From Flavobacterium sp. (GTDB taxonomy: Bacteria; Bacteroidota; Bacteroidia; Flavobacteriales; Flavobacteriaceae): DNA of 64,000 bases. The stretch is from NCBI RefSeq assembly GCF_029945805.1, contig NZ_JAQSDH010000042.1:62001-126000 (forward strand). Reading direction: 5' to 3'. Below, piece by piece: positions 15,391 to 24,594 of this stretch (its first letter is position 1; each line of letters opens with the position of its first letter). Both the position numbers and the translations under genes were made by a program. The notes beneath the pieces are model-generated. The model was not told the origin of the DNA. It worked only from the letters and a program-made list of their open reading frames with translations, and ran no database searches.

Positions 15391-16887
15391 TTATTTAGAT
15401 TTTAGTACTATTGTTTGTAATGCTTTTGCATCTATTGAAACTATATTTTTTAAATTGTTCAAATTAATTTCGATGGTTGTTTCATCATCTGTAGGATTAA
15501 ATACAACCAAAGCAATGCTTCCATCAGGATTTTTAACGGCAGTTGCCATAACATCTTTACTATCAATTTGACACCCAATTTTTACTGCATTTGGACGCAT
15601 GAATTTGCTAAAATGTGCCATCGTATAATACAATGGTGTAAAATAGACTTCATCTTTGTCTGGATCAACAATTACGGGCGCAACACACCAATTTTTGAAC
15701 CAATTTGGTCCGCCTTGTTTATCGAGAACCATGTTCCAATCGATCCAGCCATCAACATAATTGTTCAAACAACCTATGATATCTGTAGCATAACGATTGA
15801 CTGGTGCATATTTTGGATGCAAATGTTTATCTTTTTCGCTTGCCCAATCCCAACCCCAATCGGTAGCTTCTTTTTTCCAGTACCACGCATCGTCATTCCA
15901 TCTTGGAATTTCAGAATCTACACAACCTTCGGTTTCAATTAAATATTTTTTAGGTGCTTTTTGATGGGCATATTGTAAAGCTTCGGGAAAATAGTCATAC
16001 GTACTTTCGTACCAATGCATGGCTGTTCCTGCAAAGTATTTTGACGATTTATCATCACGATACATTTCGTCAACCCATTCTTTTAATCCAGCACGGTTTT
16101 GGTCATACCCTAAAATATTTACTTTTCCCCAATTGTCTTTTTCTAATTTTGGTCCTAAATGATTCTGCACAAAATCGGTCATCTCTTTTGGAGAAAAAAG
16201 TGTGCTTTCCCAATTATTTCCGTTTCCATGTGGTTCATTGATTACTGTTACACCCCAAATATCAATTCCTTCTTTTTTGTATGAATCCAAATATTTTGAA
16301 AAGTATAAAGCAAAAACATCATTGTATTGAGGTAATAATTTTCCGCCAACATAGTTGTTGTTTTCTTTCATCCATGGTGGACACGACCAAGGGGAAGCAA
16401 TTATTTTGAAACCTTCTTTTGAAATGGATTTTGCTTGTAAAATCATCGGAATTAAATCGACTTTATCGTCTTCAATCGTGAAATTTTCTAAAGTCATATC
16501 ATTTGGAACTTTAGCATACGTGTAATTGCTTAGTGAAAAATCACATGACGCTATATGTGTGCGAGTTAATGAATAATTAGCACCTTGTTCACTAAAATAA
16601 GCCTCAATTATTTTTTTACGATTTGCTGCACTTAATCGATTAAGTAAATAGGCCGAAGCTTCTGTAAATGAACCGCCAAAACCAGTAATGGTTTGAAATT
16701 TTTGGTCTGGATTTAGGTTTATTGTAACCAAATTTTTATCCGAAGAAAACTTTGTGATTTTTGTTAAAGCATTCCCTTTCTCGGAAGTCTCATATACTTC
16801 GATATTCATCATGTTTTTTTTGGTTGCACAATTGCACATTGTCACTACTACTACTACTATAAAAAGTACGCATTTTAGATAGCTCAT
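15391..16887 (-). CDS. GH30 glycosidase, probable beta-1,6-glucanase
   Basis: This 498-residue protein has a hydrophobic leader with cysteines at 18 and 20 that resembles a lipoprotein signal. The GH30 barrel begins with ITGFGGSFTEASAYLL (67-82). The acid/base is E218 in VINEPHG and the nucleophile is E320 in ETEGC. The late GGPNWFKNW region is shared with the glucosylceramidase-like GH30 subfamilies. In laminarin-degrading marine Flavobacteria, GH30 enzymes of this kind remove beta-1,6-linked glucose side chains, and the GH16/GH17 neighbours support that role. Glucosylceramidase activity is unlikely in a bacterial glucan locus. It lies seven bases before the GPH symporter gene. Confidence 0.92.
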   Translation of the reverse strand: MSYLKCVLFIVVVVVTMCNCATKKNMMNIEVYETSEKGNALTKITKFSSDKNLVTINLNPDQKFQTITGFGGSFTEASAYLLNRLSAANRKKIIEAYFSEQGANYSLTRTHIASCDFSLSNYTYAKVPNDMTLENFTIEDDKVDLIPMILQAKSISKEGFKIIASPWSCPPWMKENNNYVGGKLLPQYNDVFALYFSKYLDSYKKEGIDIWGVTVINEPHGNGNNWESTLFSPKEMTDFVQNHLGPKLEKDNWGKVNILGYDQNRAGLKEWVDEMYRDDKSSKYFAGTAMHWYESTYDYFPEALQYAHQKAPKKYLIETEGCVDSEIPRWNDDAWYWKKEATDWGWDWASEKDKHLHPKYAPVNRYATDIIGCLNNYVDGWIDWNMVLDKQGGPNWFKNWCVAPVIVDPDKDEVYFTPLYYTMAHFSKFMRPNAVKIGCQIDSKDVMATAVKNPDGSIALVVFNPTDDETTIEINLNNLKNIVSIDAKALQTIVLKSK

Positions 16888-16891
16888 AGTT

Positions 16892-18190
16892 CTAATGATT
16901 TGGTGGCATTAAAACCGTTTTCATCAATTCTTCTTTACTTCCATTGAAAGTTTTCGCAATCCTATTTCCGCTTCGTTTTAAATTTTGAAATGCTTTAGTA
17001 TCCACATTTTTCCATAAAGCATATTTCGCTTTTCCATCGACAGTAAATAATCCGAAATGATTTTCAGAACCCGAAGGATTTTTGCTGTCTTTCCATGTTT
17101 CATCAAATGCTTCAAAGAAAAAACACGAAATTCCTTCTTTATTGGTCCAAGTTCTCAAAGCATCATAGTAAAGTGCTTCCTTATATTCATCGGCAGCTTT
17201 TGAACCATGGTTACCATAATGTCCGTCTGAACTTGAAGCCCAACCTGTTTCGCCAATATGAACAGGTTTACTTGGATTGATACTTTTCACATAATTTTTA
17301 ACCGTATTGTATTGCATTTTAGCAAATTCTACCGAACGATTCACAGCAGCATTTACTTTTTCAACTTCAGATAAATGATTTTCATTTTGAGGCGTTTTCC
17401 AAAAATTAGGATTATAATGCGAATTATGAAAAGGATACGTGTGCATCGAAACATAATCAACGGCATTGATTAAAGCTTCTAAATCTTTGGTTTTATAGGT
17501 ATTTTCTGCTCCGCCCCAAGAGGCAAAATCATCCGAGCAAGTAATCCATAAATCTTTAGAAAGTTTGTTGTTCTTCTTTAACTTTTGAAGATGATTTACC
17601 CATTTTAAAATTACATTTGGCTGCACATAATAAGATGTTGCCCATTTAACCATGGCTTCATTTCCCACGGCTAGAATTTTTATAATTTCCGGATATTTAT
17701 TGGATAAACGAACGGCTTCATCAATTTCTATAGCATTTCGTTCACTTTCTACGTCATGGTTTGGTTCGCTATTTGTCCAAGCATTTTGACAATCAATCCA
17801 GGCGCCAAGCATCATGTACATTTCGAAGGTTTTGTCTTCTTTTTTAAGTGCTGCTATTGCTTTTAACGTGTTTTCAACTTCGGCTAAATGAACATTATAA
17901 GTTCTAATAACTTTGATATCTAACACTGACAAAAGCTTTAAATCTTCTTTAATTTCTTCAATTGTTGGTTGAATCTCTCTTGAATCTTGTCGATAACCAC
18001 CATAACAAATGGCTAAATAGTTTGGATTTCCTAATATATCTTTTGCAGTCACTTCTTTTATTTTTGGAGAATTTAATTGAGCACCTTTTTTACATGAAAA
18101 CAGTATCAATGAACAAATCAATATCGAGATCAATATTATTGAAGCAATTGATTTTACAATTTGATCGTTTGTAAAAGATGTAATTTTCAT
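16892..18190 (-). CDS. Membrane-anchored GH17-family glucanase
   Basis: This 432-residue protein has an N-terminal hydrophobic segment (about 11-32) ending LFSC33, a probable lipoprotein site, followed by a GH17-like TIM barrel. The acid/base is E178 in AVGNEAM and the nucleophile is E314 in GETGWAS. It is longer and more divergent than the cytoplasmic GH17 in the same operon, so the pair divides the work between periplasm or membrane and cytoplasm. The two lysines after the cysteine differ from the acidic residues on the surface lipoproteins of this locus, suggesting periplasmic orientation (inference). The gene starts three bases after the phosphorylase stop. Confidence 0.88.
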   Translation of the reverse strand: MKITSFTNDQIVKSIASIILISILICSLILFSCKKGAQLNSPKIKEVTAKDILGNPNYLAICYGGYRQDSREIQPTIEEIKEDLKLLSVLDIKVIRTYNVHLAEVENTLKAIAALKKEDKTFEMYMMLGAWIDCQNAWTNSEPNHDVESERNAIEIDEAVRLSNKYPEIIKILAVGNEAMVKWATSYYVQPNVILKWVNHLQKLKKNNKLSKDLWITCSDDFASWGGAENTYKTKDLEALINAVDYVSMHTYPFHNSHYNPNFWKTPQNENHLSEVEKVNAAVNRSVEFAKMQYNTVKNYVKSINPSKPVHIGETGWASSSDGHYGNHGSKAADEYKEALYYDALRTWTNKEGISCFFFEAFDETWKDSKNPSGSENHFGLFTVDGKAKYALWKNVDTKAFQNLKRSGNRIAKTFNGSKEELMKTVLMPPNH

Positions 18191-18192
18191 TA

Positions 18193-21100
18193 TTATCTTA
18201 ATTCATTTTGTACAACATGAACAACAATATTTTGAATTTCATTCGTTCTTTCGAAAACTTGTGTACTTGTTTTGACATCTAAACTCAAAGAATCAAATTG
18301 CAGATTTTTGCTATCAATGTAATTTACTTCAATTGCTTTTTGATTTGATATTTTATAAATAATTGGGATTTGACAATAGGTAAAACACAAGCTGTTTTCT
18401 GATAAGTGAATGGTATTCGATTTAGTATTTACATCAACATAGTTAAAGGTTTTATTTTCGGTCAAAAACTCATCTTTACGCAACAAACACGGATTAAAAT
18501 ATAGCTTTCCGTTGGTTACAAAAACGCCCAATTCACCAAATCGACTGATGATATCTTCTTTAACTTGACCTGTCATTCCAGGTTGTTGCGCACCTTTACC
18601 CGCTGGCGTATGCGAATACGGATCGGTTGGAAATGCGCCGTATAATTCTGGTGATTTGTGCACTCCAATTCCTTCGTTTATTTCATAATAATGTTCTAGC
18701 AAACGTCCAATTACTTCTGGTGAAGCCTTTTCGTTTACCGCTTTTAAACAACATTCTTGAACCGCCAATTGCAATTTAGAAACCATATGCCAATATATAG
18801 AACCCAAACCTTCGTAACCATAGAAATTTCCTGAACGACCCGTAAACGATTTGTGATTGAAAACAGTTTCAAAAGCTTGTAAAACTTCTTTTTTATCTTT
18901 TTTGGATTGAAGAGCAAATGAAGTAGTAGCAAGGTCTTCTAATTCTTTTTCTAAATCGGCTGCATTTTTAAAATTTCCATTAAAATGATAGTTGCCAAAG
19001 CAATCTTTTTCAATGATTTGCGCATTATTTTGAGCAATTAAATCGGATAACAATTGAGAATTTGAAACTGCTTCTTTAGAAATGGTATTCTTTTCAATAA
19101 ATTTTGGTAAATCTTTGTTTGGATATAATAGATAACTGTATTGATCTTTTCTGAAAAGTTTACTGTTTTTTAATCCATCAAGAACATCTAAAGCATCTTT
19201 TGACGATAAATATCCTGAACTCAAAACAGCAACTTGGCCTTCGAGCATTTCACTTAAATAGGAAATTGAAACTTCATTTTCGTTTTCAACGGTCATTAAA
19301 TTATATGCATGATACAAATTATCTGCTCTTTTATTGGCATCAATAGAATGGTCGATAAATTTTAAACTTACTGCTATAAATCGTTTTAAGCCCGACATAG
19401 AATGCGTTCTCTTATTTCCCCAAAAGCCATTTTGATAGACTTGAGTTCGGTAATCTGAAGCTGCTTTTCCAAGAGCATCTAAAACTGTTTTTCTGTCAGT
19501 ATCGTTAAATTTCCCTTCTAACAAAGGTTCAAATTTGATTAAATTTTCTCTAATCGAATGATAAAACGCTACCATTTCATTAGAAATTTTAATATTTTCT
19601 ACATCCGAATTTGCTATTAAATTTTGGAAATAATTTAAAAATCTTCTCAAATAATACAACGTAACCATCGAAACTCCATTTCCGACCAAAGCATTGTTGG
19701 CATCGTTCCATTCCGGTCGTTGTGTGTTCATCCAAATACCACTTTCTGGAATAAAATTGGACATTTTAGCCAAAACCGTAGCCAACATTTTTTCAATAAA
19801 ATTGACTTTATAAATGTCGCCATTGGCATCTTTTAATAAGGTTCCATCCGCACCAATTTTTGATCTTTCTTCACGGATTTTTTCGTCCGATTTGTGATCA
19901 AATGCAATGGTATCTTTTGGATTTTTTAGAATCTCTTCATACGATTTAATGATGTAGGGCAAGTTGGCATAAACAAAAATATTTTCGTTGAAATAGTGTT
20001 CTAATTTTTTAGGTTGATGATTTTCAATGAATTCTAAGAATTTCAACAAATAGATAATTTGATGATCACCCCAATAGCCAATGTAGGACCACGGATTATC
20101 TTCTTCAATTGTTTCCCAATCGAAGCCATCTTTGGTAACTCGATACGGATTGTATCCATCAAAAGTGGTTGCATTTAGGAATTTATGAATCATACTTTCA
20201 ATAAAATCAGGAAAAGAATGTGCTAAAGCTTCCCAATTTTGGAAAATATCGCGCCAGTTTCCTTCGTAATCTAAAATTTTAGAACCGTCAATTTCACTTT
20301 GTGTATTGATTGAAAATTTATTCCATGGACGGCTTGGATCACCGTGTCGTCGGCTAAATTTTAAAGGTAAATATTCTAAACTAAGCCGTTCAAAATCGGA
20401 ATTATTTTGTTTGGAAGCGAATTGTTTTAAATCGTTTAACGAAAATAAATCAGGTAATTGATTGCTATTTTCCTTTAAATTTTTATAAACTATTGTATTT
20501 GCTTTTTGAATATAGTTGAGGAAATCTTGCTTTTCCATTTGATAATTAAAATCGAAAATTCCGCCACGCATAATATTGAAAAGTGTGTTGGCAAAATGAC
20601 GCGTATCTCTTAAATTATCATTGGTTAATTGCAACGCATCGGAAGAAGCATTTAGCGCAATTAAATTTTTAGTTCCTAATTCAATATCCTGATTTATTAA
20701 ATATTCGATATTTTCTTCGTTTTGAATGGAATGGATTAATTGTGCCACATCAGAATGATCCTGATTTACATTGGCTACAATGGTCCATTTGTGATTTGAA
20801 TTTGGTTTTAAAGTGATTTCAGCATTTAGAAAATAAGCTCCTTTTTCGCCTTTAATATCATTTTCCGCAGTGATTTTTTGCTTTTTTCTGAACTTTGAAA
20901 GCTGCAAAGAAGAAACTAAATAATTCGCATTTTGCAATCCAAATGACCAAGCAACATTGGCTTTTAAAGCTTCACTTGGTTCGGCTTTGTCAACAATAAT
21001 AGCACTCAAAGCAAATATTCCTAATCCAGTGTTTTGATGTAATTCACTTCTTTTATAGGCATCAACTAAATTACTGGCTGCGTTTTGCAAATCGCTACTA

Positions 21101-21657
21101 ACGCCATATGGCATAATATTTTGAATTCCGTCAATTAATTCAATTTGACACTTAGTATCCGAATGATTTATAAGTTCCGATTTTTTAATAAAACCATAAG
21201 TATTACTAGAATTCCACTGGTATCGGAATGTTAATTCTAAATCATGATTTATTTCTTCGAAGATGATTTTATTCCCGAATTCATTTTTATATAAATTTCG
21301 AGAAATAGTATAAATATCATCTGAAAAACGTTCCGAAAAAGGTTCCCAGACTACAATTTTGTCATTAAAATGAATTTGAAAAATAGATTTACTTCCTGTA
21401 ATATCGTATGATTCTGTTATTTTATCATCCGTATAATATGGAAAAAGAGCAAATTCTGCATTTTTTCTACCAGCTGAAAGTCCACCATTACTTGAAATAA
21501 ACATCCAATGATTAGAATCACTTACAATACTCATAAAAAACGGACGCATGACATCGTTATTTTTAATGGTATAAAAATTTTCATCGTTTATGGTGACGAT
21601 ATCCATTGAAACCGATTTATCTTCATTCTCAACTAATAGGTTTGGGCTACTATTCAT
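18193..21657 (-). CDS. Cytoplasmic beta-1,3-glucan phosphorylase, GH149-like
   Basis: This 1154-residue protein without signal peptide belongs to the GH94-like phosphorylases. An N-terminal beta-rich domain (1 to ~300) precedes an (alpha/alpha)6 barrel with NWRDIFQNWEAL (467-478), GYWGDHQIIYLLKFLE (527-542) and QRPEWNDANNAL, where D652 is the expected catalytic acid. Length and motifs best fit GH149, known for beta-1,3-glucan/oligoglucan phosphorylases, with GH161 as alternative. Such enzymes split beta-1,3-gluco-oligosaccharides with phosphate to give glucose-1-phosphate, saving ATP. It is the first gene of operon B, next to GH17 and GH30 genes, consistent with intracellular laminari-oligosaccharide use. 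The family assignment is from memory of motifs and would need a profile search. Confidence 0.82.
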   Translation of the reverse strand: MNSSPNLLVENEDKSVSMDIVTINDENFYTIKNNDVMRPFFMSIVSDSNHWMFISSNGGLSAGRKNAEFALFPYYTDDKITESYDITGSKSIFQIHFNDKIVVWEPFSERFSDDIYTISRNLYKNEFGNKIIFEEINHDLELTFRYQWNSSNTYGFIKKSELINHSDTKCQIELIDGIQNIMPYGVSSDLQNAASNLVDAYKRSELHQNTGLGIFALSAIIVDKAEPSEALKANVAWSFGLQNANYLVSSLQLSKFRKKQKITAENDIKGEKGAYFLNAEITLKPNSNHKWTIVANVNQDHSDVAQLIHSIQNEENIEYLINQDIELGTKNLIALNASSDALQLTNDNLRDTRHFANTLFNIMRGGIFDFNYQMEKQDFLNYIQKANTIVYKNLKENSNQLPDLFSLNDLKQFASKQNNSDFERLSLEYLPLKFSRRHGDPSRPWNKFSINTQSEIDGSKILDYEGNWRDIFQNWEALAHSFPDFIESMIHKFLNATTFDGYNPYRVTKDGFDWETIEEDNPWSYIGYWGDHQIIYLLKFLEFIENHQPKKLEHYFNENIFVYANLPYIIKSYEEILKNPKDTIAFDHKSDEKIREERSKIGADGTLLKDANGDIYKVNFIEKMLATVLAKMSNFIPESGIWMNTQRPEWNDANNALVGNGVSMVTLYYLRRFLNYFQNLIANSDVENIKISNEMVAFYHSIRENLIKFEPLLEGKFNDTDRKTVLDALGKAASDYRTQVYQNGFWGNKRTHSMSGLKRFIAVSLKFIDHSIDANKRADNLYHAYNLMTVENENEVSISYLSEMLEGQVAVLSSGYLSSKDALDVLDGLKNSKLFRKDQYSYLLYPNKDLPKFIEKNTISKEAVSNSQLLSDLIAQNNAQIIEKDCFGNYHFNGNFKNAADLEKELEDLATTSFALQSKKDKKEVLQAFETVFNHKSFTGRSGNFYGYEGLGSIYWHMVSKLQLAVQECCLKAVNEKASPEVIGRLLEHYYEINEGIGVHKSPELYGAFPTDPYSHTPAGKGAQQPGMTGQVKEDIISRFGELGVFVTNGKLYFNPCLLRKDEFLTENKTFNYVDVNTKSNTIHLSENSLCFTYCQIPIIYKISNQKAIEVNYIDSKNLQFDSLSLDVKTSTQVFERTNEIQNIVVHVVQNELR

Positions 21658-21688
21658 GATTATTTTGTGAAATTCTTTATTGTAATTT

Positions 21689-21722
21689 GATACTATTTTT
21701 TACAATTATTCCAAATAGTATC
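21689..21722. promoter_or_regulatory. Inverted repeat in the operon B promoter region
   Basis: GATACTATTT (21689-21698) and AAATAGTATC (21713-21722) form a perfect 10-base inverted repeat with a 14-base spacer, 32 bases before the phosphorylase start codon. The symmetric layout suits a dimeric regulator. The right arm read on the minus strand includes TACTATTTG, one base longer than a -7 element. Confidence 0.5.
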
Positions 21723-21743
21723 TTTAAAATAATTTTTAGAAAA

Positions 21744-21787
21744 ACAGATTTAAGAAATTATTAAAATTTAAAATTTCTTAAATCTGT
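21744..21787 (-). terminator. Strong terminator hairpin separating operons A and B
   Basis: A perfect 16-base inverted repeat (21744-21759 with 21772-21787, 12-base loop) lies 32 bases after the GH16 lipoprotein stop and is followed on the minus strand by a T-rich tract. It marks the end of operon A. Confidence 0.75.
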
Positions 21788-21818
21788 GTAAAAAATGAAA
21801 TTATAAAGTGTTATTTTT

Positions 21819-22628
21819 TTATTCGTAAATTCTGATGTAATCTACTAACATGCTTTGTGGAAATACAGTTTCATTATTTGGAGAACCAGGTAAATTTCCA
21901 CCAACTGCCATGTTTAGAATGATATAAAATGGTTTATTGAAAACCCATTCTCCAGGAACTTTATCAGGAGTAATTTGATTATACAATACATCATCGACAT
22001 AAAAATTTATATAGTTTTCACCCCATTCGATTCCAAAAATGTGAAAATCGGTATCAAATCGACTATTTGTAAGAGAATAACTTTTTGAAATTGAAGAACC
22101 ACCAAAATAACCTGGACCATGAACAGTACCTAAAATAGTTGTTGGATTATTACCAAGATATTCCATGATGTCGATTTCTCCAGTTTGAGGCCAATCAACA
22201 ACATCCGAATCATTGCCCAACATCCAAAAGGCTGGCCAAATTCCTTTTCCCCAGGGTAATTTTATACGAGCTTCAATTCGACCATATTTTTGTTCGACTT
22301 TACCTTTAGTAAAAATTCTAGCAGAAGTATATCCCGAACCCATAAAAGATTCTTTGATAGCTGTAATTTTCAACATTCCATTCTCAACCTTAATATTTTC
22401 AGGTCTATCGGTATAATATTGTAGTTCGTTATTTCCCCAACCATTACTTCCTGTCCCAATATTATAATTCCAAATTGCAGAACTTGGTGCTCCGGCAGTA
22501 TCAAATTCATCTTGCATTACAAGACGGTTCTTGGTAGTTACTGTTTGTTTTTCATCTGTAGAACAGCTCACAATTGAAAGAATACAGCATACTATAAATA
22601 TATTTTTTATTATTACTTTAGTATTCAT
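21819..22628 (-). CDS. Surface GH16 laminarinase lipoprotein
   Basis: This is a 269-residue GH16 enzyme with a lipoprotein signal, SIVSC22. The residues after the cysteine (STDE) are acidic, as in surface-exported lipoproteins of Flavobacteriia. The single GH16 domain has the catalytic motif G-E151-I-D153-I-M-E156 and the WPAFWMLG and LNMAVGGNLPG segments of laminarinase-type endo-beta-1,3-glucanases. With no extra modules it is probably the initial glucan-cutting enzyme at the cell surface. It is the last gene of operon A, 24 bases after the glycan-binding lipoprotein gene. Confidence 0.95.
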   Translation of the reverse strand: MNTKVIIKNIFIVCCILSIVSCSTDEKQTVTTKNRLVMQDEFDTAGAPSSAIWNYNIGTGSNGWGNNELQYYTDRPENIKVENGMLKITAIKESFMGSGYTSARIFTKGKVEQKYGRIEARIKLPWGKGIWPAFWMLGNDSDVVDWPQTGEIDIMEYLGNNPTTILGTVHGPGYFGGSSISKSYSLTNSRFDTDFHIFGIEWGENYINFYVDDVLYNQITPDKVPGEWVFNKPFYIILNMAVGGNLPGSPNNETVFPQSMLVDYIRIYE

Positions 22629-22652
22629 ATTTATGATTTATTAGTTTTTTAG

Positions 22653-24575
22653 TTAATTGTGAAAATAGAAATTGTCAACATAAACTTTTGCAGAACCTGA
22701 AGGTTGGGCAACTAGAATGTATTGCGCTAAATTTTGCCTTGTCGTTAATCCTGTGAAGTTACTTAAAGGAATATCATAACTAATCCATTGCCCTAGTAAT
22801 GGACTCGCGAAATTAAGTTGATGTTCTTTATCATCACCACCACCAAATACAGCGTTAGCACCAAAATCTACAAGTTTGATAGAAAAAGAAGTATAGTTTG
22901 CTGACCAAACATCCAAATGCACATGAGTCATTGCACTGGCATTTATTTGATTATTAACTGTTTCGATTCCGACAAAATCTAAATTTGAATATTCTTTGGT
23001 ATCGTTTCCTGCAATTGTAACATCCGCAAAAGTTGCCGAAGACCAAGGAGTTCTCCATGTATCTACAGGAACATTTGTGTATGCATTGCTAAATAATGAA
23101 ATTACATTTGCTGCTGCTACAGTTGGTGTTGGTGCAGCTATAGTTGGTGTTGTCGGAACTTTATAAAAATAGATATTGTCTAAAATGAAATTTGGACCAC
23201 CAACTATAATAATTGCTCCTAAATTATTTTTTTGATTTGCTATATTTCCTGCCAAAGGAATGTTATAAGAATTCCATCCGTTAACTGTTAATCCTGAAGC
23301 TGTAAATCTATAATCTTTATCATCTAACTCAGGTTGACCAGTAAATACATTTGTATTCAAAACTCCATTAGCACCTATATCTCTAATTTGAAATTCTACT
23401 TGTACACCGGCCTGTTGAGCATAAATATCAACATGCATAAAACCAAGAGTCGAGGCATCTACTGTATTATCAAAAATAATTCCAGTATAATTATTATTTG
23501 AATAAATAAGATAAGAATCAGTACCAGCTGTTGCAATAGAAGTTTGAGTAGTAGAACCACCAAACTGAGGATTAGTGTTTATTGTAGTAGCTTGAACGTA
23601 TGCATCACTAAAAATAGATTTAACATTGGGTTGCAATTGAGGCGGAACAGGTGCAGAAGGTAAAGCTCCATTTGACGTAATTACTAACGAACCAATAGCA
23701 ATTACATTACCAATAGTTGCGGTTATTGTTGTAGTTCCAGGTGCGATAACAGAAACAACACCAACCTCATTAACACTTGCTACGCTAGTTGCAGAAGAAA
23801 CAAAATTATAATACGATGGAGCTACATTAACTGTAATATTTTGACCATTTGCTGTATTGAAAGTTTCTGTTAAACCAGTTATCGTTTTTGTTGAGCCACT
23901 AAATGCTTGCTCAGCTAAATTTAGACCATTAAATATTTTGGCTTGTGGTTGAGCCAAAGTTCCTAATTTTTCAAATTTCAATTCGTCAATCCAAAGTACA
24001 TATCCCGATCCATTTGTTCCTTGTGTTCCTGCAGCGTATCTGAACATACCTCTTTCTTGCACTAATTTAGAAGCATCAGGAATTGGTATTATTATTTTTT
24101 GCCAATTAGTCCCAATGCTTACGTTGGTAATAGTAGCGATGTATTTATTTCCATTATAAGTATTAAAATCTTCACCAAAACCTAGTTGATCAATTGATAC
24201 TCCTTGTGAAGCTTTTGCCCAAAAAGTAAGTGCATCATAACCTGTTAAATCTCTACCAGCACCATCAATTCTAAAAATACCTCCTGCATAATTACCTTCT
24301 GGATCATTTGCATTTGGCACATCAAATCTCATAGATGCTGTGCCTTTATAACTTACATCAGAATCTATTGACCAAGCAGTTGCTTTTGATCCACCATAAG
24401 GAAAGTAAAAATTACTTCCTAGTCCAACTGGAGTATCAGTAAACACATCGCCAATCTTAGAATATGTTGACAATTGAGCTTCATCAGATAATTCTCTTTC
24501 ACAACTAATACCTACTAATAAAACTAATCCTAAAAGGAATATTTTTTTCAAATAATTAATTTTTAAATTTTTCAT
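22653..24575 (-). CDS. Multi-domain surface glycan-binding lipoprotein
   Basis: I start this 640-residue protein at the ATG at 24575, which gives a clean lipoprotein signal (VGISC25). The longer frame would read into the preceding gene. Domain order: a CBM-like beta-sandwich (~39-205), a bacterial Ig-like BIG2 module (~210-302) and two copies of a ~150-residue module (316-472 and 490-640) that open with V-x-S-I/L-F-S-D/N-A-Y and close with x-D-N-x-Y-F. A third copy occurs in the secreted protein at 30977-32401. No catalytic motif is present, so a SusE/F-like or SGBP-like glycan-capture role is inferred from its place between two hydrolase genes. Confidence 0.85.
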   Translation of the reverse strand: MKNLKINYLKKIFLLGLVLLVGISCERELSDEAQLSTYSKIGDVFTDTPVGLGSNFYFPYGGSKATAWSIDSDVSYKGTASMRFDVPNANDPEGNYAGGIFRIDGAGRDLTGYDALTFWAKASQGVSIDQLGFGEDFNTYNGNKYIATITNVSIGTNWQKIIIPIPDASKLVQERGMFRYAAGTQGTNGSGYVLWIDELKFEKLGTLAQPQAKIFNGLNLAEQAFSGSTKTITGLTETFNTANGQNITVNVAPSYYNFVSSATSVASVNEVGVVSVIAPGTTTITATIGNVIAIGSLVITSNGALPSAPVPPQLQPNVKSIFSDAYVQATTINTNPQFGGSTTQTSIATAGTDSYLIYSNNNYTGIIFDNTVDASTLGFMHVDIYAQQAGVQVEFQIRDIGANGVLNTNVFTGQPELDDKDYRFTASGLTVNGWNSYNIPLAGNIANQKNNLGAIIIVGGPNFILDNIYFYKVPTTPTIAAPTPTVAAANVISLFSNAYTNVPVDTWRTPWSSATFADVTIAGNDTKEYSNLDFVGIETVNNQINASAMTHVHLDVWSANYTSFSIKLVDFGANAVFGGGDDKEHQLNFASPLLGQWISYDIPLSNFTGLTTRQNLAQYILVAQPSGSAKVYVDNFYFHN

Positions 24576-24594
24576 TTTGTAATTTTTTTTACTA

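Noticed and set aside
15568..16241. Plus-strand ORFs opposite the GH30 gene
   Set aside because: They mirror the coding bias of the minus-strand glycosidase and resemble no known family.
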